A stretch of 64,000 nt of DNA from Symsagittifera roscoffensis. Its lineage: Eukaryota > Xenacoelomorpha > Acoela > Convolutidae. The notes beneath the pieces were generated by a model. It saw nothing but the letters and a program-made list of their open reading frames with translations, did no database searches and had not been told where the DNA came from. The stretch spans positions 65,527,548 through 65,591,547 of the forward strand of contig NC_087064.1 in assembly GCF_963678635.1 (NCBI RefSeq). Reading direction: 5' to 3'. Each line of letters starts with the position of its first letter. The first letter of the stretch is position 1. This document shows positions 39,301 to 51,300 of this stretch, in pieces. Position numbers and translations under genes: made by a program.

Positions 39301-42300
39301 TTGATGCTAATGTTAGTAACTTTTAGGGTAAGAAAACAAAGATTTGGAATAAAACATCTCTGCTGAGAATAAAACATGGTGTGGCTCATAGAGACGAAAA
39401 AGACAAGTATTTAGAAAAATAGCTCGAATTTTGTTTTATTTATAAAGTATATTGTCTTTTTGCACATACAATAAAGCTTCGTATTTGGTTGTAAAAAGGA
39501 TTTTTCTTCTCATTTTCAATTGGGGTTTTGGAGAAAAATCTTGTTTATTGAAGATTTTACAGTGCATGGGGTTATTGTGAATAAATAATTTTTATCCGTT
39601 GTTTCTTTTATCATAAACGCAATTTTTTGGTCAAAATTTTCAAAAAAAAACTTAAAAATGTCTTTGTGGCCTGTTTTGCAGAACATGTGACACGTCTCAT
39701 AAGACCGTTTAGAGGGGAAATTTACTCTTGTGAGGAAGCAACTGCAACCAAACTGAAATGGCAAAGCATTTTCACTAGCTGATAAGTCACATACTAGAAA
39801 AATAAAATTGCATTGATTGAGTTCAACCCCATTAAACTGCAAAATCAGCTAATCTAAGAGATATTCAGACTCACTTGGTGAAGACGTTTACTCATTCTGA
39901 AAGAACCGCGTTTGATCTTGGCCGCAATCGACATCTTCTTCGAATCGCTCCCCGTCCTCGAAAACTGGGGCTTATGTGTCGCAGTATGAGTCGCATCATT
40001 GCCCAGTTGCGTGTCCGAAGGCTCCGAAGACGACTTCGCCTCGCTTGAAGCTTCATTCGTATCATCCGTGTCCAAAACTGCGATTGGGGGCAACGTATGC
40101 ATGCTTTCCTCGGCACAGCTTGATGTCTCGGCGTCTTCCGCTGCCGACCAGAGAGTTCGTTCACGTGAGCTCTCGGGTATTTCACGAGTAGGGTACGTGT
40201 TCGAAAACTCTTTTTCGCATCGGAAATTTCGTCTAATTGAACTTCGGTTGGATGAGTTTAAAGTGGCAGAAGAGGGTGATATTTCGTCGTTAGACGAGAA
40301 CTTTGAGATGTTGAAAAGCGTGCTCGTAGCAGAAATAACTGCGAATTCCGTAGGAGAGTTAGTTCGCTTTGCCGAAATTGAGTTGGATTTGAAGGGAGAC
40401 GGTATTTCTGAAGGATAGTTTGATGATCCTGGTTTATTCGTATCACTGAAACCAACCAGCTAAGTGACAATATGATATAAGGACTCACTTTTGCAAAAAA
40501 GCGAAAGGAAATTTGGGAAATGAACTCATTTTGCGGTAAATTGAAAAAATGTTATCCTGGGAAACTTAATTATCGTCATCAGCTAAAAAATGTAAGAACA
40601 AAAGAGTAATCTTTCCGAGTATGTCTTAAGCAAGACAATTTAAGAAGCAACAGTTTTTCACTTTTTGGTTCAGTGAAAACAAAAATTTCAATAGATTTAA
40701 GGCGAATTAAGTTTGAAATTTGAATTTTTTAGCATAAACCAGCCTTTTTTGGATAAGTGAAAACGGCAGCGCTTGCGTCACAAATCCTAGTACTCGATTG
40801 CACGAACCTTTTCTTGCCCTTTTGCACCGCTTAAGATTATTAGTTTTTTCCCAGTCGGTATTTAAAGCTCATTTCACCCGCTTATCTGAACCATTTTAAT
40901 AGACCTAATGCGTTTCGACTGAAACCCTTTTAAACAATTTTAAGACCCAATTTTTGATCAAATAATGTGCTTCTAATAGCCAACTTCACTTTTTAAACGT
41001 AATTTGGCATTTTCAAAATTTAATTCTTGATTAGAATCTCGATTTAGAAAATCTCTCACAAATCGCTTCACTGAAAACTTGTTTGACATTTGGATATTTT
41101 TGAGAAACAAAAAAAGTTGAATGAAGCAACAATAAATAAATATTGGATTCGAATTTGAGAAAAAATGCTTTTTAATTCGACTGTCAAAAAAAATCTTTTT
41201 AAAATTAGTTTACGATTAATCATAATCGTTCATTGAGTTGCGAAAATAAGGAAATCTCGGTCGCCCAGTATAAAGTTATAAGTCTGAATTAATAAATAAT
41301 ACCAAGTTTCACGGAACTTCAATACAGTTAAAACGCATTTGATTTGTTTCAGTTTATAAAATCGGCATTTGCAACCACCTGTCGAAAGCAACAGTTTTTC
41401 TTTGGAAAAAACTTTCCTTAAACACTGGACTGATAACCACTGCAATTCAAAAAATTAAACGTTCTTCTTACCTTAACAATTAAAAACGAAAATAAAAGGA
41501 TTTGCTGGCGAAAATCTATTCTAGTTTTTGATGTTTGTTATTAAAGGTTCCTAGAATCGCTCGATTACCATCGATTATAGATAGTCTCTCTAAATCGGTC
41601 AGAAATGAAGAATTGACGTGTCAACCAACGTTTAGTCCACTGGTGATGACGTCGGTTGGAAAAAAGATAATTGAAGATTGCAAAAAATGGTCAGACAATT
41701 CGACTGATTATTTGAGCACAAAAGATTTGGATGAATTGATTTGAATAATGGAGCGGAATTTGTTCAAAAATGAATTAAATTTCAACGCCAGCCGCTTTTG
41801 TTCCAACGTGTACTTATTTTGAAGTGACGGGTGAGAACACCTAAGAAGAACAAATGATATTTTCTATTATATCAGCAAACCAAAAATTGCAAGCTGTAAT
41901 AACTTTTTCTGACATTTTTTTCTTTCACAAAATTATTGTTCTAAAAGGTTGAAAAATACAAAGAAAAGTTATTTTAATTGGCATTAAAAAGTTACAGCAA
42001 GTTTTTTTTTACTGAATATATTAATCTAATGTTCAAACGTTCATAATATGCTGTCAACTCCCGACTAAAAGAACTGATCTTGAAGGACAGCCTGAATCTG
42101 AACCTGAACTTCCAACGCTGTAATTGAATGCGTTCGTCGACCAAAAAATCATAGTCTGGACAAAAACTTTTAGCGGTAGAAAAAGTCTAGAAATGTCAAA
42201 TTTTGGTTGCTGTGAATACTCAAAGAACGGTTGTTAAACAAGAATCAATTCTCCTTGTTTATGTTTATAGTATTGTAAATAATATAGATAATTTTGTACT

Positions 42301-45300
42301 TAGAAATTGTCATGACAAATCTTTTCAATACAACTCAAATTTTTCATAAGTTGTGTCAGAGTGAATGAGAGTACATAGTGATAATCTATAACGGATTGGC
42401 AGGTCGGTCACGACCTTGATAAACAAAAAGGCAAATTAAGTTTAGCACGAATAGCTAGCACATTGATGACGTCATATGAACTAATGAATTACGCCATATC
42501 ACATTTCCCCCTCTCGGGAAAAATTCAAACAGCGTTTGAATTTCTTTATAGTGATGAAAACAAAACAAATTTATGCCCTCACAAACAATAAACAATACGG
42601 CTTATAACAAATAAACAAACACTAGAGATTTTACAAATTAACTGATGTGACTTTTAGCGATGAACGGAAGTTTTGTAAGTTTGTATCGTAATCAAAAGTA
42701 CGAAAGTTTTATTTGTCTGCCCGACGCAAAGGATGGTCAGAAGGACTCTTTTTAGGGAAGCGTGTAAATTTCCGATATAGGCCTTCGGAATTATCGGGAA
42801 GAACCACCCGAGACTGTCCTGCTTGGTTAATCGGTTCTGAGTCTGAATTAGCCACAACAAAGCGAACTTTCTTGTCGGGCGAAGCAGGAGTTGACGGAGG
42901 TGTAGACATCGACTGAGACTGAATAATATTCACAGAGTGTCTGATGGGGCTACCGTAAAATGTAGTCTGTTTTTTTTACGTCGAGAAGAGGCACGGGACG
43001 AATTCGAAATGGATGAGACATTTCCATCCGGTTCGGAAATTATGCCGGGACCGCCTTGGGTGGGAAAGCCCGATGCTGCCACATTTGAAGAAGTTCCTTC
43101 TTGAGATTTAGGAATTGAAGATTCATCATCTGACGAAATAGGGATGAGGTCTGGACATACTGGATTTTTAATGACTGAAATAGGTGACTTCGGTTTAATA
43201 CTAATGGGGACCTCCGTTCCTTGATTGCCAGATGTGGAAGAAGATACTGTCAGGTCTACTACTGGAGTAGAATGCTGCGGAGAAGGGATGAACTGTACAC
43301 CTGGAGCCTCCGAGACTGAAGATTGCTTCGATTTAGTCGACACAATTTGGCCACGCGATTGAGTAATTGAAGATGGCAGAGATGGGAACTTCGAATGAGC
43401 AGGGATCTGTAACGTTTTAGCTATGATGTGTTGACGAGAACTCGATTGTTTTGTTTTAGCTGTGATGTGTTGGCGAGAACTCGATTGTTTGAGTGGCCGA
43501 TTATCTTCTGATGACGACGGAGAAGATGACACAATGGGGCGTTTCTGCCCCTTCTTGACAGGCGTAAGTTGTTTGCCTGAAAAACTTAGATCGGTTGATT
43601 TAAGACGTACCGCCAAATGATTTCTTCTAATCACTTTCCCCTTATCCGAAATATATGTGGACCCAGTAATCCGCACGATTTTGCCCTTAAAAGGTTTGAA
43701 AAGTTCTCGGCCAGACTTCCTATTTAGAAATTTCCTAAAAATTTCGACTTTAGTTGGTTCATTCAATACTAAATAATCCAAATTACGTTTTGGTAACGAC
43801 GGGCGAATTTGATCCAACTGCATCTGATTCCTAAATCTAAGGGTACCAGCTGACAAATTAGAGCGAAGGGTGGCTGCGAGGACTTGATTTCTCTCCGTCA
43901 ACGTCTTCAAAGCTTTGACTCCCTCCTGGTGGGACAATGACTTTTTCAATGTCAACCACTGATTGGCGGAATGTGCCAGGTTCTCCAGAGCGCGGTAAGG
44001 AGGAGTGTCTGAAAGTGAATCCGTAGATCCACCAAAGTATGGAGACACCGTCGGGCTTGACTGCCCCTTCCTGACCATTTTTATCCTCGGTCGGCTATCG
44101 CACTGCTCCCGACGCTGTTCGGGTGTTAAAATGTCCCTTTCCAATTGTTGGTTATCTAAATTAACGCCCGTAGATAAACGCTCAGCCGCAATGGATAGCT
44201 CCGTATTCGGAGGACGGCCATAATGAAGCTCAAACGGGGAAACCCCAGTAACAGAATTTTTTGTAATCCGAATATCTTCAATAATATTTCTAAGAGTATC
44301 TTGAATATTTGAAAAATCCGAACTTAACCGCGAGGCGCCTAAACGACGTTTAATTGTTTGAATCGACCTTTCTACTAAACCGCAACCACGATGGTCCCCC
44401 ACCGGGCAGAAATATTTTGCAATATTTTTCTCTTGACAAAAATTTTGCACTAATTTGTTCTTAAAACCAGAGTATTGGTCAGTTTTGATAGATTTGGGGA
44501 TACTGTGCTGTTGAATAGACGATTTAAGAAATTTAATAATCTTCCGTCCTCCCGTAGAACGCGTAATCATAGCTGACGGATATTTTGAGTAACGGTCGAT
44601 CGCGACCAAGATATACATACTGTTACCAAACGAATCAAGTAGAGGACCCGCGTAATCGAGCTGCAGCTCTTCATTAGGGCCAGACAAAAGGGGTAAAGGC
44701 TTGGAAGAGTTAAATGAAGCGTTCGCTTTCAAATTCTTACCAAACTTTGTGCATTGGGGACAATCTTTGCAAAGCTGGACGATATCTCGATGCATTCGGG
44801 GCCACCAGATATATTGCGCAGCATCAACCATGGCCAACTGACACGCATGCGACCTATGCAGTCGAGACAATAATGGTTTTCGTAGGCACATGGGTATAGC
44901 GATCCTATTATCTACAACAATACAGCCATCAGCCACCGCTGCACAATGCCAAAAGGATTTTATATAGGAATCTATACGACAAAATCCTTCGTAGTCCCGA
45001 TTAATGATCGCTCGTTTCATGAGGCATAGACTGGCATCTTCGTCCGTAAGTTCCGACAGTACATCGGAGTCCAAGATGCCCACCAAACCGGTTAACGATT
45101 TCTGGTCCTTGGCGACCACTGGTGACTTCAATATTTCTAAACTATGTACTGATTGAGATTGCCGATTCGATACAGTAGTTTTCCTGGCCCTTTTTGTCCT
45201 GAAGTTTGCTAATATACGGGCATACTGACTCTTCAACTCCACTCCGCGTTGCAATGTTGTCGATCTTCTGGGACGTACAACCCCCACGCGAAACCGCGGC

Positions 45301-48300
45301 CGAGCCCTATCAGAGGAAAACCAAGGTTGAGTAGCTGGGAGATACTGGTTTAAAAGCTGTTCGAAGCTGTCATTTGGGTTGTTGTTGGTACTGGTATTAG
45401 AATCCATAGCTGTCTGAAATTGGAAAACACCCAATAAAACGATTGTTATCCAAGAGATACGGTACGATGAGACAAAGGCGAAAAAATCTACGAGCGACAA
45501 CAATAGGTTACAATCACTAACGACCAAAGTAATAAACCAGTGAGAACAAAATTGGCAGATAATATGTAATCCATGCTGAGAAAGTGACAAAAGCATGCTT
45601 TATAACTCTCAACGCCGATTGGTTAGAATTTAAACCAACAATTTTGACGCCCCCTAGCGGAGAGATGTCAAACGTATTGAGTTGATGGAAAGTGCCAATC
45701 TGATTAATGACTAGATTTTCGTCGCCCTCTACCGATTTTATGCCGTGCGATGTATCTGGAATGTTTTGATTTAGGACGCCCTCTATTGATAGGCTACCAA
45801 ACGTGTGAGATACAGCAATTGAATTGTCCAAAACGGAACGATTTGCCCGATGCTGACCAGAATCCGATGACTCAATTAGATTAATTGTATTAGATACGGC
45901 AGAGCTCTGGCTGTTTTTCTGAATAATCAGTGATTCTTCTAACGCAGGACAACACTTGGCCCATTCATCCAAAAATTCACACGCATCAAAGAATCGGTTA
46001 ATACATTTAACCACATATTGTTCGTCAAAACTGCTTGGTCGCGGTGCTTCAAACGTTGGGAAACGAGATAAATAATCCACTATACCCAGTTTACATCCGG
46101 AGATATGGAAGATATCGAAATCGAAAGGCAATAACCTATCAGCCCATCTGAATAATCGCGACTGATGAGTTTTGTTACCTCGGTTGGTCTTTAACGCCGA
46201 GATGCTTTATGGTCAGTTAAGATTACAAAATGATTTCCCAGCAAATAAGTTCGAAAATGCTCACATGACCATACAATTGCTAGAAGTTCTAATTCATTAG
46301 TGCTGTATTTCTTCTCCTGATCGTTGAGAAAGCGTGACGCAAAAGCGACTGGTACCCACACATCTTTTTCTATCTCCTGTTCTAACGCCGCACCCAGACC
46401 ACTATGGCTGGCGTCACAATTCACACGCGAGTTCCGATTTTGGTCATAATGATACATTTTGGTGATATTAGCTATCAATTGCAATATGTTACTAAATGCA
46501 GTTTGTTGGCAATCCCCCACACAAATTTACTTTTATTACTTGCTTTTAAGGACGGGCGTAATTGGTCCGAATGGACCTGAAGGTTCGGCAAAAATCGTTG
46601 AAGATGGTTCAGAATGCCCATGAATGAACGGAGTTGCTTGAGCGTCCTTGGCGGTTCCAAAGCTAATACTGCCTCTATTTTAGAGAGTTTCGGTCTATAG
46701 CCTTCTACGTCGATATCGTATCCTAGCCAAGATAATTGATTCAATGAGAAGTCACATTTCGACAGCTTCAGAGCGAAACCTTCTTCATCCAACCGAGTTA
46801 TCACCTTATCTACAAGAATATTGTGATCCGATATTGAACCCTTCGAGACTATCAGAATATCGTCCAGGAAACAGAATACTCCCGACAACCCCTGGAGGGT
46901 ATTGTCCATCGCCTTTTGGAACTCTTTCGGCATGTCCGTTAACCCATAAAACCCAGTTTTGGAGCGATACGTGCCAGTTTGTTCTCCACAAACGATATTA
47001 AAATTGCAATGACGACTAACTTCATCACTGAGCGGAATCTGACTGAATACATATTTTAAATCTAGCAACGTAAACCAGACATCGCCTAACGTGTTCGATG
47101 TGATTATCTGGGCCGCCGAGTCCAACAGTTCCAACAAATTCGGCATTTGATAATGGTTCTTATAAATTTGATCATTCATAGGTTTTGCGTCCATTGCCAA
47201 TTTCACAGAACCATCCTTCTTAGCCGTAATGACAATTGGAGAAATAAAATGCTCACTTGTGCATTTATTAAGTTTTACTACATGGCCTTCTTGAATTAAT
47301 TTTTTAATTTCCTGACCGACTTTGTCTTGAATATGGACCGGAACTCTCCTTCCTTTTTCCTGAATCGGTACTAGTGGAGACTTGAATGTAGAGAAAACTT
47401 TATGATTTTTTGCTCTACCCACTCTAGTGAATACACGAAGGAATTTCTGGTGGAAGTGATTTTTCCAGGAATCAGACGCTGCATTCAAGTTTGATTGGGA
47501 GACTTCACCCACCAAAAGCCGTTCTGGTCTAACTTGCGTTGTTTTTACTCCCAAACGAGGTTGCAAATCTAAACCAAGTAAACAACGTGTGCGGTTTTCT
47601 GAAATAAGAAATTTTGCAGATTTAACATGCCAACCCAAAGATGACGCATCTAGAATTAATGTACCCATCAATTCGATTCTCTTCCTATTATAGTCAACGT
47701 ATACTGTATCGATTGGACTTTCTTGAACAGTAAAGACCTTAGCTGACGGAACAGTTTTCAAGATATAATCTGCTGTCTTCTTATTCACGAAAGAAGCCGG
47801 GCTTCCTGTATCCACCGTTGCCTTGAAGAACGTTTGTCCACAACGCAGTGTTATTTGAATGGAACGTAACTTGCCCGTGGCGGCATTGACCACCTCCAAT
47901 TTCCTTACTGACGCACATGGACGATTTGATTTTTCTACTGCCACTGATAAGACAGCAAATTCCGACTCACTATCGGACGTGATGAAATTGGAATTTTCTT
48001 CCACTGTTTTATCTGACTCGGCTTCAACATTCGCTACACTTTTAGAGTTACAGCACTTGGCAAAGTGACCTTTCTTACTACAGTTTCTACAGCTGACATT
48101 TCTGGCTGGACAACTTTGCTTGTGATTTGCTGAAAATCTATTACCACAGAAATAACACGACTTTGATTTCTCGTTGTTTCCCTTTGACTTACTGCTCTGT
48201 GCTCGACTAATCCTATCAGATAGTTTCTTTCCTTGGACCGAGAAGGTGGGTTCCTGTTTTATCTGGGAGTTATGACCCGAAGTAGTGCTTGACTGGGAGA

Positions 48301-51300
48301 AATTGCCCATCGAAGACGAACTCCCAAGTTGCCGTTGCAAATCGGTGGCCGTTTGTGCCCCTTGTTCTTGAAGTAACGCTGATTTCAAAGAATCCTCTGG
48401 GGTAGCACCTGGACGAATACACAGTTCTCTCTGAATATCGTTATATCTCATCTTGGCAATGAAGATATCTCTGACAACTTCCTTCTCCTGATCAATTGTC
48501 CACCCACACAGGGCGGCTTGTCCCGTCAGCCGCAGGTAAAATGCTTCCAAACCTTCTCGATCTGAATGGACCGCATTGTACATTTGCATCCGTTCGATAA
48601 TATAATTTTTCTCCTTTCTGAAAAGAAGAACACAGAATTCGTGAAATTCCCGAAATGAAATTGCACTGAGGTCCGCGTGTGGATAACTTTGGAGGAATCT
48701 TTTGCTCCCTTCAGAACCGAGCGAGAAAAATAAACGGGACTTTATCCGCTGTTCAACCTCGTAATAAAACACTCCTGGTGCAACTCTGGGCCCTTTCGCC
48801 CGACGCTCTTCGTTCATTTCTGTAACCCCCCGGACCGCTGCGTCGTTTCTTGCAATACGGTTTGCGATTGCGGCAGCATCTTCATCCACCCCCACAGCTT
48901 CTGGTTTTGGGACAGGATCGTCATGTACTATACCCGGAACTTTTAACAGTTCGCGTGGATCACACCTTTCTCTCAGATTGATTGCCAAGTTGAATTGTCC
49001 TATCCAAGAATCCCAACTACAGGGTGGATCAGCAGTTGGTTTATGCCAGAATACGGGTACGCCTAACAGGTCAGTTCGATCCTCGGAGATCGAAACTGCT
49101 GGCTGCGCCATGTGAATACTCAAAGAACGGTTGTAAAACAAGAATCAATTCTCCTTGTTTATGTTTATAGTATTGTAAACAATATAAATAATTTTGTACT
49201 TAGAAATTGTCATGACAAATCTTTTCAATACAACTCAAATCTTTCATAAGTTGTGTCAGAGTGAATGAGAGTACATAGTGATAATCTATAACGGATTGGC
49301 AGGTCGGTCACGACCTTGATAAACAAAAAGGCAAGTTAAGTTTAGCACGAATAGCTAGCACATTGATGACGTCATATGAACTAATGAATTACGCCATATC
49401 ACAGTTGCGATAATCTGAAAGTTTGTCGCAATAGTCTAAAATTTGTCCCGTACAGTCTGAAATAAGTTGCGATAGACTGGTTATAAAGACCGGACTTCTA
49501 AGCTATGATATCAAACAAAAGTATGGGAAACAATTTTTGGGAGGTAAAAAACAAAACGAGGCAAAAAAACTGTAATAGATATAACAACAAAACGGTACAA
49601 AAATTGATTTGTTATATTAAAACAAGTATTGGTTAACTGAATAAAAAACAGTTAAATGAATAACAAAAACTGATTAACCTCATGAACAGAATGCATAATA
49701 ACTACATAGTGTTTCAAATTGTGCAGAAAAGACAACACTCGCAAAAATTGAACTGAAAGTTTTTTCAAGTGGGCATTTAAGAGTCGCTTCAAAATTTTTT
49801 TTCGTTTATGTCGGTCACTGTTTTTTTTTCTGGTCGGCTTTGGACACATTTCATTGGTTTGCAAAATCTGAAAATAGCAAACTTCGACCGCAACGGTCTG
49901 CAAATATCCAATTTTTGTCGCCATTGTCCAATCGTTATCGCACAACCTTGGCTTGGGCGGAAGGGGACCAACTTAGATGCAAGTAATGAAGAAAAATATC
50001 AAGCCATAATGCGACTGGGTTGTATCAAGTAGCATGTAAATCAAATAGCATAAACTTTATTGCTAGCTTTATTTAAGTGTTATTGCGTGCTTTTTGTAAC
50101 TAAATTTGCATATCTGGAACAACACTACATGTCATGGTTCTAAAAGAACTGGATGAACATATCAGCATGGCTATTGAGTGGCAGATGCAGGGTTATTTAT
50201 CCATTTTCTCAGTCATTTTAAACAAAAAACTGAGTTAGAGCCAAACCAAATCTTTTGTTAAGCTCATGTACAAATAAATTTGTTATATAAAATATTGAGT
50301 TCCTTAGCCAAAATATTTTAGATAATTAGATAGTTCTATTATCACAAAATCTGATAGGCTTATATTTTATTAAAAATCTTTTCAAAAATTTCTTATTTTT
50401 GTGCTATTGACTCTTTGCGCTCAAGTTACGGTCCTCTAATGCGACAGCTTGAAATAAAAACAGACAACTTGTAGAACATTTATTCATGACCAAAACCCGT
50501 AAATTGCATTGACTCGCAAAAAAACGGCCCATTATTCATCAAAAGTGGCACGAGTTTTGATCTTCGGAAATGAAAAAATTAAATAATTTCATTATAAAAA
50601 GAAAAACTGGGAAATCAACCAAAATTGAGCCAAGGAATTTGGAAATTTCAAAAATTTTAACGTATATAAGTTATTTACGAGGGAAAAATTGGATCATTAA
50701 TGCCGCATGAAGTCAAAAAAGAAAAAACTTTTATCATTGTTCAGAGAACTTTTAAGATCTCTCATTGTTTTTTTTTCTCGAACTTTTTATTTCTTATCTT
50801 TAAAAATTAAAATTCAAGAAAGTATAAGAATGCAAGTCCAACAAACTAGCAAAAACTTAGGTAAAAAATTCAAAAAAATACACCTACTGTTTGTAGAATT
50901 TTTTGTGGTAAAACCAAACTTGGACAAATTGCACGAAAACACTTGGACAAAATGCCAAGGGGGTCCGGTCCCCTCTTTGTACTATTTTAAGATCTCTATT
51001 TTTGGCTGACGGTCCCTTAATGTTTTCTAATGGCGCTTTCGGTGCCAGTATTTAAAACTTTTGAGGGGGAAACGCGCGCCAAACAAACTCGAATTTTTCT
51101 GAAATTTTCTCGAATCTGAGTCCGTTTCAAAATATGAGACTTCATCTTCCAAAAAATTTTCATAACGACATACTGAATAAAAACATTATTTAGAAAATGT
51201 GATGTTTCTGATATTTCCAATTCTTGTTACTTTTAAAGTTTAGCTGAGACAGCAACTAAGCCAAAGCCAATAGATATTTGACTGGGTGTTGTTAATCTCT

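Larger units (their letters stand above)
34143..39874. other. Intron 3 (5.7 kb)
   Basis: Holds hAT-like MITEs (34490-34646 partial, 36560-36988 full, 39185-39285 partial), a simple ATTTTTTC repeat near 34856-34900, a repeat relative at 35940-36190 (resembling 30840-31140), and a cluster of GCTAATCATACAATT-type motifs (38279-38490, 39037-39145) including a short hairpin. Confidence 0.55.
42211..49403 (-). mobile_element. Ty3/gypsy-type LTR retrotransposon, 7,193 bp
   Basis: Paired 293-bp LTRs (TG...CA), 5-bp target duplications, primer-site position, polypurine tract and the order gag-protease-RT-RNase H-integrase define a Ty3/gypsy (Metaviridae) element, transcribed in the same sense as the host gene. 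The LTRs differ at five positions by eye (about 98%), so it is fairly recent. Frameshifts split RNase H, so this copy is probably not autonomous. No envelope-like gene is seen. Confidence 0.95.

Noticed and set aside
39999-40418. 139-codon open frame on the plus strand
   Set aside because: It lies exactly antisense to exon 3, which has good splice sites and matching phase. The frame is a by-product of codon composition.
45413-45521. Possible 110-bp intron joining RNase H and integrase frames (donor GTTAGT, acceptor TTTCAG)
   Set aside because: Joining these sites does not give the integrase frame, so this specific intron is not supported, though the acceptor alone may be used.
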